Positions 1 through 5,373 of a stretch of DNA of 21,909 nucleotides are shown piece after piece; within the stretch, counting starts at the first letter, position 1, and each line of letters opens with the position of its first letter. Made by a program: the position numbers and the translations under genes. This DNA is from Bacillota bacterium. GTDB taxonomy: Bacteria > Bacillota > Clostridia > Peptostreptococcales > Anaerovoracaceae. The notes below the pieces were generated by a model. The model searched no databases. It saw nothing but the letters and a program-made list of their open reading frames with translations, and had not been told where the DNA came from. The stretch spans positions 1 through 21,909 of the forward strand of contig JAEEOX010000118.1 of the NCBI GenBank assembly GCA_016284485.1, written 5' to 3'.

Positions 1-37
1 GAAAACCAAAAGACCAGGTCGTTGACCTGGTCTTTTG
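1..37 (-). terminator. Intrinsic terminator of the tRNA operon
   Basis: Positions 7-20 and 24-37 form a perfect 14-bp stem with a 3-nt loop. Read on the minus strand it follows tRNA-fMet by a few bases, and the arm ends in TTTTG followed by another T run (2-5). The A-rich and T-rich ends make it look usable in both directions. It closes the Asn-Leu-fMet transcript. Confidence 0.85.
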
Positions 38-44
38 ATTTTCG

Positions 45-120
<76 letters not shown>

Positions 121-144
121 ATATCAAATTGTGACAGACTATGC

Positions 145-233
145 TGGTGCCGGAGACCGGGGTCGAACCGGTACGATCGGTAAGGATCGCGGGATTTTAA
201 GTCCCGTGCGTCTGCCAATTCCGCCACTCCGGC
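145..233 (-). tRNA. tRNA-Leu (anticodon UAA)
   Basis: An 89-nt class II tRNA with encoded CCA at 145-147. The acceptor arms GCCGGAG (227-233) and its complement (149-155) pair fully. The anticodon loop CTTAAAA gives UAA, reading UUA/UUG. The long variable arm has a 5-bp stem (CGATC/GATCG), typical of Leu/Ser tRNAs, and discriminator A73 fits Leu. It lies 24 nt upstream of tRNA-fMet in the same transcript. Confidence 0.96.
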
Positions 234-259
234 AGGATATGCATGCCGTGCCATCTGGC

Positions 260-297
260 AAAAATTTCCGCAAACTGCGATGTGCAGTCTGCGGAAA
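260..297 (-). other. Hairpin between tRNA-Asn and tRNA-Leu, terminator- or processing-like
   Basis: Arms 265-272 and 290-297 pair perfectly (8 bp), with an inner 4-bp stem (275-278/284-287). On the minus strand the hairpin is followed by a T run (260-264), so it has the shape of an intrinsic terminator just 3 nt after tRNA-Asn. I see no convincing promoter in the 26 nt left before tRNA-Leu, so either partial read-through or a processing stem is plausible. Its function is inferred from shape only. Confidence 0.55.
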
Positions 298-300
298 AAA

Positions 301-375
301 TGGCTCCGGGGGTGAGACTCGAACTCACAACCTTGCGGTTAACAGCCGCCTGCTCCGCCATTGAGCTACTCCGGA
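301..375 (-). tRNA. tRNA-Asn (anticodon GUU)
   Basis: A 75-nt tRNA with encoded CCA (301-303) and G73, as usual for Asn. The anticodon loop CTGTTAA gives GUU. The D stem (GCTC/GAGC) and T stem (GTGAG/CTCAC) are intact. Two positions do not pair as read: A6 against C67 in the acceptor stem (370 and 310) and G27 against A43 in the anticodon stem. It is first in the three-tRNA transcript, immediately behind a consensus promoter. Identity is secure; whether the mismatches matter is unknown. Confidence 0.93.
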
Positions 376-380
376 ATAAT

Positions 381-398
381 GTCGCCTCGTTCGGCGAC
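381..398 (-). other. 5' leader hairpin of the tRNA transcript
   Basis: GTCGCC (381-386 as read on plus) pairs with GGCGAC (393-398), a 6-bp stem around a 6-nt loop. It fills nearly the whole leader between the expected start site (about 399) and tRNA-Asn. It may protect the 5' end or guide RNase P; that role is inference. Confidence 0.6.
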
Positions 399-405
399 AA
401 ATGGT

Positions 406-434
406 ATTATATACAAGACCATCGTCCATGTCAA
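406..434 (-). promoter_or_regulatory. Consensus vegetative promoter for the tRNA operon
   Basis: On the minus strand TTGACA (429-434) and TATAAT (406-411) are separated by exactly 17 bp, a full match to the housekeeping sigma consensus. That suits a highly expressed stable-RNA operon. The -35 box overlaps the 3' edge of the hairpin that follows the nuclease gene. Confidence 0.93.
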
Positions 435-461
435 GGGTTTTTTTATTCAAAAACCCCTTTT
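433..461 (-). terminator. Possible terminator hairpin after the nuclease gene
   Basis: GGGTTTTT (435-442) pairs with AAAAACCC (449-456), with a 6-nt loop and AA/TT extensions past a one-base bulge. It begins just after the nuclease stop codon. On the minus strand no T run follows the stem (the tRNA -35 box does). A T run exists on the plus side, so it may be weak for the gene it follows. Confidence 0.45.
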
Positions 462-462
462 G

Positions 463-1251
463 TTACAGCAGAAACTGTTTTGCGATCTCATCTATGATTC
501 TGACGTCGAAAGGTTTGCTTTTCGTTTCGAACGTAGCAATGAAATTCTTTCCCGGCAGATAGCCGTTCTTCTCGTACGCGTGGATCTTGGCGATGTTCTC
601 CTCCGCATAGTCCGGATCATCCATCATCCCAAAATGCTCGTGCTTGAACTCCTTCCGCAGCCTCACATTAAGCAGCGAAAAATCCGTATACACCACGCCC
701 CATCCTTTCAGAAATATCGGTTTCTCATACAGCATCGGGATGTCAAGTGTTTCATATTTGTTGACTATTGCGATCTCCGACTTGGACCTGACCCTTAGCC
801 CGCTTTCCGTGTAGAACTCCGGGGCTCCATCCATGAAACCCGGCCCTTCATATTGCTGCGCCAGCCACTGCCTGACGAACTCGTCATCCGGGATCATGAT
901 GGGCGTGACCAGTGATCGGCGTGCAGCCGGCAGTTTGTCAAAGACGTCCTCAGCGATACCATGTTCGTAAACATTCATCATAGCTTCCAGACGCTTCAAT
1001 TCTATTTTCGCGCGCTTCATGGTCAGCTCATCATAATCTCGCTGGGCAAGAAGTCTCGCAGTCTCTAAATTGTTTTTAGGTATCATGTACAGTTTACCGC
1101 CTTCTCCGACTGTGAAATACTGGATTTTTCCATGGCTCGCACCGATTCTCATCCGCTGTCCCGGCTTATCCGGCAATTCCGACTCCGCATCGGATATGTA
1201 CTTTCTCAAAATGTCAGCTCTATGCCGCATATTATTAAGTGATAATCTCAT
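463..1251 (-). CDS. PD-(D/E)XK-like nuclease family protein
   Basis: A 262-residue soluble protein with no signal peptide or membrane segment. The C-terminal half carries a pattern I recognise from small stand-alone PD-(D/E)XK proteins of Bacillota: RSKSE (E159), YEKP (E176-K177), YTDF (D190) and EHFGMMDDPDYAE (E205 onward). E159, D190 and E205 are the likely metal-binding acids. The usual ExK lysine is not in place (E205-H-F), so catalysis would depend on a variant residue. Residues 60-100 are rich in K/R/E and look helical, possibly DNA-binding or dimerising. The start ATG has GGAGG 4 nt upstream (1256-1260). The gene is monocistronic, lies between an operon terminator and a tRNA operon, and is directly preceded by the phased ACTAGT array. 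Family assignment is by motif recognition only. Substrate and biological role are unknown; autoregulation or a defence-type role are inferences. Confidence 0.8.
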   Translation of the reverse strand: MRLSLNNMRHRADILRKYISDAESELPDKPGQRMRIGASHGKIQYFTVGEGGKLYMIPKNNLETARLLAQRDYDELTMKRAKIELKRLEAMMNVYEHGIAEDVFDKLPAARRSLVTPIMIPDDEFVRQWLAQQYEGPGFMDGAPEFYTESGLRVRSKSEIAIVNKYETLDIPMLYEKPIFLKGWGVVYTDFSLLNVRLRKEFKHEHFGMMDDPDYAEENIAKIHAYEKNGYLPGKNFIATFETKSKPFDVRIIDEIAKQFLL

Positions 1252-1265
1252 CTTCCCTCCCCTTT

Positions 1266-1560
1266 ACTAGTGAATTCTCTGAATCTTATTTTCACTAGTA
1301 ATATTTATGTGCCAATTACTAGCGTTTTTTCATTTGGACTATTTCACTAGTAATTATTTTCAATGGCTTACTATTAAATTGTTAAGTTTTCAGATTCACT
1401 AGTAATGACGCTGCCAATTATTACTAGTGTTTTTGCGAAATCAGCATCTTACTAGTAAAGAGCCCCTTTTCATTACTAGTGTTTTTTGATATTTAACTTT
1501 TCACTAGTAATATCTCTTCAAAATTTACTAGTAAAAAAGCGGTTCAGCACTTTTACTAGT
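1266..1560. repeat. Phased array of twelve ACTAGT palindromes
   Basis: Sites start at 1266, 1294, 1318, 1346, 1370, 1398, 1423, 1451, 1475, 1503, 1527 and 1555. Ten are exact ACTAGT; 1318 reads ACTAGC and 1370 reads ACTATT. Start-to-start steps alternate 28 and 24 bp (one is 25), so a pair repeats every 52 bp. Flanks are also patterned: odd sites read mostly TTACTAGTG, even sites mostly CACTAGTAA, so neighbouring sites are inverted. Spacers of 22 and 18 bp differ in sequence. The array is AT-rich compared with neighbouring genes and stops 5 nt before the GGAGG of the nuclease gene. Together with 1561-1667 it fills the only gene-free stretch above 300 bp. It is not a CRISPR. Binding array, operator or structured leader are all open. 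Confidence 0.93.
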
Positions 1561-1587
1561 AAACTGATGCAACCATCATGTTTTGTT

Positions 1588-1616
1588 ATCTTATATCAGC
1601 ATCCGATACTGCGCAA
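1588..1616 (-). promoter_or_regulatory. Weak candidate promoter upstream of the array
   Basis: On the minus strand TTGCGC (1611-1616) and TAAGAT (1588-1593) are 17 bp apart, giving partial matches to both boxes. If used, the whole array would be transcribed as a leader of over 300 nt. A 12-bp perfect palindrome, ATCGTATACGAT, lies just upstream at 1626-1637 and could be an operator. Promoters inside the AT-rich array cannot be excluded. Confidence 0.3.
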
Positions 1617-1667
1617 TATGCCGAAATCGTATACGATCCATGTGCAAAAAACCAGCCCCACCCACGC

Positions 1668-1693
1668 AAAAAGACCCGCCTCAGCGGGTCTTT
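1668..1693 (-). terminator. Terminator after the TPR gene
   Basis: GACCCGC-rich arms 1670-1679 and 1684-1693 pair perfectly (10 bp) around a 4-nt loop. On the minus strand the stem ends in a five-T run (1668-1672). It starts 5 nt past the TPR stop codon and ends the long operon. Confidence 0.9.
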
Positions 1694-1698
1694 GACGA

Positions 1699-2895
1699 TC
1701 AGTTCATTTTATTTGGTTTAGCGATGCCTGCATTTCTCTGCATCTGATTCCGCATCTGTTCACGGTCGGCTTCTGCGTTCTCCGCCACGATCTTGAGTTT
1801 GGTCTCATATTTCCGGACTTTTTCCTCGTTCCCGAGGAATCTGTACAGTTTGACCAGCTCTTCCATGGCGTCTTTGTTGGAGGGGCTCAGTTTCAGTACC
1901 TCGAGATAACATTTGACTGCCTCTTCGGATGCGGCGGCGACCACCTCATCTTTTGAGGGGTCAGCGCCGGGCTCGGCTTTGAGGAGTTCGTCCCTGCTCT
2001 GCTGGGCCAGTTCTCTGTAGGCGGTCCCCAGGTAGAACCAGAGGGGCCACCAGCTTTTGAACTCAGTCTCAGTGTAGGGTCTGAGTTTTCTGATGCCGTC
2101 TTCGAATTTGCCGGAGAGGATCATGTTGTATCCTTCCTCTATCTTGACGGGTTCCTCCAGCTGTTCCAGTCTCTGGCGGATCTCCTTCACGGAGTCGTCC
2201 ACGCTGCGTTTTGCCTTGTCTGACAGTTTCTCATATGCATCGCCCCGGCTGAGCTTCACGTAGGTCTCCCATGTTAGTTTGGCCTTGACGTAAAGTCCCA
2301 TGTTGAGGTAGGCGTACCCCAGGTAGTAGTAGGCGTCTGCCATGTCGGGATCCTTGATGGTAGCCACCTCGAAAGCCTCGAGAGACTCGGCCTTGTAGCG
2401 GCCTGCCTTGTCCTCGGTCTCTGAGGAATAGCGGACGCCGGAAGTCAGGTCCTGCTCGTCGCTCAAAAGTTTTTCGTAGCAGTCCTTCAGTCCTCTTCCG
2501 TAGCAGTAGTAGGCCTTGGCGTTGTCCGGGTCCACCAGGATGGCTGCCCTGAAATCTATGACTGATTCTTCGAAGCCTCCCTTTTCTGCCCTGTCCATGC
2601 CCTGGGCCAGAAGCCCGTCGCTGAATCTTTTGTCGAAGTTCTTAAGGATGTACTGTACGTAGTTGTCCCTGTACTTGAAGTTCGGGTCGCAGCCGATGAC
2701 GAAGGCCATGTTCAGCGCGATCTTGAGCACGGTGAGTCCGGTCATCTCAGTTCTTCTGATGGGTACCGGCACGTCTTTCAAAATATCATAGACCCCTGCC
2801 TTTTTAAGGTAGTCCTCGCTGAGCTCGTCGAAGAGGAAGTCCTTCAGGTAGTCCGTAAGCAGTTCTCCTATTCTGTCTGTTCTGTTCAGATCCAT
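1699..2895 (-). CDS. Tetratricopeptide-repeat protein
   Basis: A 398-residue cytosolic protein, last gene of its operon. Helical TPR-like units are visible around residues 95-135 (DPDNAKAYYCYGRGL), 185-225 (ADAYYYLGYAYLNMGLY) and 275-375 (WFYLGTAYREL, then CYLEVLKLSPSNKDAMEELVKLYRFLG). The C-terminus is Q/N/M-rich. TPRs usually mediate protein contacts; the partner is unknown. I place the start at the ATG overlapping the previous stop (TAATG), with GGGAG about 11 nt upstream. A TTG six codons earlier would also be open but has less support. The coupling suggests it works with, or is expressed with, the adjacent B12-type radical SAM protein. No specific function can be assigned. Confidence 0.85.
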   Translation of the reverse strand: MDLNRTDRIGELLTDYLKDFLFDELSEDYLKKAGVYDILKDVPVPIRRTEMTGLTVLKIALNMAFVIGCDPNFKYRDNYVQYILKNFDKRFSDGLLAQGMDRAEKGGFEESVIDFRAAILVDPDNAKAYYCYGRGLKDCYEKLLSDEQDLTSGVRYSSETEDKAGRYKAESLEAFEVATIKDPDMADAYYYLGYAYLNMGLYVKAKLTWETYVKLSRGDAYEKLSDKAKRSVDDSVKEIRQRLEQLEEPVKIEEGYNMILSGKFEDGIRKLRPYTETEFKSWWPLWFYLGTAYRELAQQSRDELLKAEPGADPSKDEVVAAASEEAVKCYLEVLKLSPSNKDAMEELVKLYRFLGNEEKVRKYETKLKIVAENAEADREQMRNQMQRNAGIAKPNKMN

Positions 2896-4436
2896 TATCT
2901 TTTGATCTCCCAACCTTTTTTGTTGAATCTATTGTAGTTGATGTCGTCCATGGCGCCTCTCAGGTCCATGTCCAGTGTCTTCATGGCTTCTTCCGCGCCG
3001 TTCTCCAGTTCGCCTCTCTTCTCCAGTTCCCTGGCGTAGGCGTAAAGTATACGGTACTGGTCTTCCTTCCTGCGCTCCCTGTTCTGGTAGCCTCCGTCAT
3101 AATAGAATTCTGCAAGACCCTTGTAGAACTTGAACGGGGTCGTCTCAGACATGAAGAAGTTCAGAGTGTTGGTGAAGCCGCCTCTGTTATAGTAGGTGTC
3201 CAGCATTCTGTCGATCTCCTTGAGGAGCACCAGATCTTCTGCGCTCATGTCTCTGGTGGACACCACCTCGTAGGGGGCGTGGTCTCTGTAGACTATGCCG
3301 TACTTCGCAGCCTCCTCTTCCATGACCGTACCCTTGAGGACCTTGAGGAAACCCATCTGGAAGGCGTCTGCCTTGAGAGCGTATGCCTTGTCGAAGCCCC
3401 TCTCGAATGTCTCCATGGTCTCCAGGGGAAGACCTGCTATGAGATCGATGTGTACGTGGCAGTTGCCGCCCTCAATGAGGCGTCCGGTGTTGTAGAGAAC
3501 CGGATATACGTTCTCAGAGCGGTGGCAGGCTCTGAGGGTATCGGGGTTCATGGACTGGATGCCTATCTCGAACTGAAAAAGGCCCTTTCTGGCGGTTTTT
3601 ATCAGTTTTATGGTCTGGTCATCAAGAAGGTCTCCGCAGAGCTCAAAATGGAAATTAGTGACTCTGTTGTCGTTTCCTATAATGTACCTTAATATCCTGT
3701 ACGCTCTCTCCTTGTCGTAGTTGAAGGTGCGGTCTATGAACTTCACCTGCATCAGGTCTTTGAACAGGAAGTATCTCAGTTCCTGCTCCACTCTGGAGAT
3801 GTCCAGCGCCCTGACTGTCTTGTCGATGGATGACAGGCAGTAGGAGCATCTGAAGGGGCATCCGCGGCTGGACTCGTAGTAGACCACCTTGTCCTTTTCA
3901 GGCTCCAGCACTGAGTACGGGAACGGGATGGTGTTGAAATCCAGAGGCTCGATCACGTCGTTTACGAATATCATTCCTCTGGAACGGTATGTCAGGCCGG
4001 GCACGGTGCTGAGTTCTTCCTCGAAGGAGAGCTCCGGGCTCAGTTTTTTGCCTGTCAGGATCTGGATCAGTCTGAAGAAGGGATACTCCCCCTCCCCGGA
4101 GATCAAAAAATCCGCCCAGGGGTTGGTCTCCATGAAATCAACTGCGTCGAAGCTGACCTCCGGTCCTCCGATTATGATCTTAAGCCCGGGCTTGGCCTTT
4201 CTGAGGTCCGAGCAGAGTTTCACCGTCTCCTCGATGTTCCACAAGTAGCAGGAAAAGCAAACTATATCATAGTTTGCTCTCACGATCTCGTTGAATATGT
4301 AGTTCAGGTCATTGTTGATGCTGAACTCTCTCATGTCACATTCCACGTCCTCGTTGACGATCACCGTGTAGAGATAGCGGATCGCCAGGTTGGAATGGAC
4401 GTACTGGGAATTCAGGGTGCTTAGCAGGATCTTCAT
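2895..4436 (-). CDS. B12-binding-domain radical SAM protein (DUF4080-type C-terminus)
   Basis: A 513-residue protein. Residues 1-130 look like a cobalamin-binding Rossmann-type domain (IVCFSCYLWNIEE, IIIGGPEVSFDA, FLISGEGEYPF). A radical SAM core follows, with CPFRCSYC giving C193, C197 and C200 as ligands of the [4Fe-4S] cluster. The typical downstream elements are present (FIDRTFN, FHFELCGDLLDD, EIGIQSMNPDTL, DLIAGLPLET). The last 150 residues match my memory of the DUF4080 extension on this subfamily. Such proteins use SAM, and often B12, for methylation or rearrangement; the substrate is not predictable here. It overlaps the preceding radical SAM gene by 4 nt (ATGA) and the following TPR gene by 1 nt, so the three are probably made together. 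Family confident; pathway unknown. Confidence 0.9.
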   Translation of the reverse strand: MKILLSTLNSQYVHSNLAIRYLYTVIVNEDVECDMREFSINNDLNYIFNEIVRANYDIVCFSCYLWNIEETVKLCSDLRKAKPGLKIIIGGPEVSFDAVDFMETNPWADFLISGEGEYPFFRLIQILTGKKLSPELSFEEELSTVPGLTYRSRGMIFVNDVIEPLDFNTIPFPYSVLEPEKDKVVYYESSRGCPFRCSYCLSSIDKTVRALDISRVEQELRYFLFKDLMQVKFIDRTFNYDKERAYRILRYIIGNDNRVTNFHFELCGDLLDDQTIKLIKTARKGLFQFEIGIQSMNPDTLRACHRSENVYPVLYNTGRLIEGGNCHVHIDLIAGLPLETMETFERGFDKAYALKADAFQMGFLKVLKGTVMEEEAAKYGIVYRDHAPYEVVSTRDMSAEDLVLLKEIDRMLDTYYNRGGFTNTLNFFMSETTPFKFYKGLAEFYYDGGYQNRERRKEDQYRILYAYARELEKRGELENGAEEAMKTLDMDLRGAMDDINYNRFNKKGWEIKR

Positions 4437-5305
4437 AATCTGCGGAACCTTTCGTCTTTGATCAGTTCTGTATCTGCCATGGCCCTGTTCAGGGCGGCTA
4501 TCATCCTGTCGTTGTCCCTGGGAAGGTCGCCCTTCAGGGACACGTAGTTGGAAGCGTGATTGGATCTGAACACGCAGGGTTTCTCGGGTCTCGCGTAATC
4601 CAGCATGATGGCTGCTTCCTTCAGGACTTCTTCGGCGGTCAGGAGTTTGAACTCTCCTGACTGATATTTCTCAAGGAGCGGCGCAGGATACTCCAGCATG
4701 AGAGTCAGGAAACTGACGTAGGAAGCGTTCATTTCAGCGATCATCTTTCCGGACTCCACCGCATGTTCCTCCATGAGCTCCGGTCCGCCAAGACCAGATA
4801 TAAATGTGACCGAAGTCCTGATGCCGTTGCGCTCAAGCTTCTGAACGCCGTCGATGATCTGCTGCCTGGTCTCGCCCTTGTTCATCATCTCAAGAACTTT
4901 TTCAGAGCCCGACTCCGCGCCGAGATAGATCATGGTGAGGCCGTGCTCCCTGAGTTCCTGAAGTTCCTCGTCGGTCTTCCTGAGAGCGTCCGTGGCCCTG
5001 CCGTAGGATGTGACCCTCTCGATCTCCGGGAAGAGTTCCCTGATCTTATCCAGCACCGTCAGAAGCTTGTTGTTCGACAGGCACAAAGCATCCCCGTCGC
5101 AGAGAAAGATCCTCCCGATCCTCCTGTAATGGGCTCTTGCCCACTCCAGATCCTCCAGAACGTCCTCCATGGGTCTCAGTCTGAATTTTTTGCGTTTGTA
5201 CATGCTGCAGAACTCGCACTTGTTGTGTGAGCATCCCACGGTGACCTGCAGAAGCAGGCTGTAGGCCTCACTGGGCGGTCTGTAAATGTCTCCGATGTAT
5301 CTCAT
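4433..5305 (-). CDS. Radical SAM protein of unknown substrate
   Basis: A 290-residue protein with the cluster motif GCSHNKCEFCSMY. The ligands are C25, C30 and C33, spaced Cx4Cx2C, which I recognise as usual for this small clostridial radical SAM subfamily and not as a lesion. Further core features are IFLCDGDAL (about 67-75), YLGAESGSEKVL (about 127-138) and TFISGLGGPELMEEH (about 167-181). There is no accessory Fe-S cluster domain or B12 domain. It would generate a 5'-deoxyadenosyl radical from SAM. The next gene, a B12-type radical SAM protein, overlaps its stop (ATGA). A terminator-like hairpin in the 68-nt gap after argS may lower read-through into this three-gene set. Substrate unknown. 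Confidence 0.9.
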   Translation of the reverse strand: MRYIGDIYRPPSEAYSLLLQVTVGCSHNKCEFCSMYKRKKFRLRPMEDVLEDLEWARAHYRRIGRIFLCDGDALCLSNNKLLTVLDKIRELFPEIERVTSYGRATDALRKTDEELQELREHGLTMIYLGAESGSEKVLEMMNKGETRQQIIDGVQKLERNGIRTSVTFISGLGGPELMEEHAVESGKMIAEMNASYVSFLTLMLEYPAPLLEKYQSGEFKLLTAEEVLKEAAIMLDYARPEKPCVFRSNHASNYVSLKGDLPRDNDRMIAALNRAMADTELIKDERFRRL

Positions 5306-5322
5306 CTAAGTATTCCCTGCGC

Positions 5323-5362
5323 AAAAGATCCCCTTCCGGACATCCTGCCCTTTCAGGGATCT
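5323..5362 (-). terminator. Terminator- or attenuator-like hairpin between argS and radical SAM gene set
   Basis: AGATCCC (5326-5332) pairs with GGGATCT (5356-5362). The interior holds a smaller CCCT/AGGG hairpin. On the minus strand the stem runs into four Ts (5323-5326). Because of the gene order on the minus strand, this lies downstream of the radical SAM start and inside the 68-nt gap shared with argS; the long interior loop makes it only a moderate terminator. Confidence 0.4.
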
Positions 5363-5373
5363 CCTTGTTATTA

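Noticed and set aside
1266..1560. Array considered as a CRISPR
   Set aside because: The repeated unit is only 6-10 bp and palindromic, repeat steps alternate 28/24, and no cas genes are present in the window.
1486..1695. Small plus-strand open frame across the end of the array and the terminator
   Set aside because: No ribosome site and no family resemblance; it reads through the repeat sites and the TPR terminator.
2896..2913. TTG start six codons upstream for the TPR protein
   Set aside because: The ATG in TAATG overlaps the preceding stop, has GGGAG upstream and matches coupling seen elsewhere in the window; the TTG would sit inside that GGGAG site.
4433..5305. Cx4Cx2C spacing as a damaged radical SAM motif
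   Set aside because: The GCSHNKCxFC form is normal for this small clostridial subfamily; the rest of the core is intact.
5306..5373. Small gene or riboswitch between argS and the radical SAM gene
   Set aside because: Only 68 nt, holding a loose hairpin and the tail of argS stops; no coding or aptamer features.
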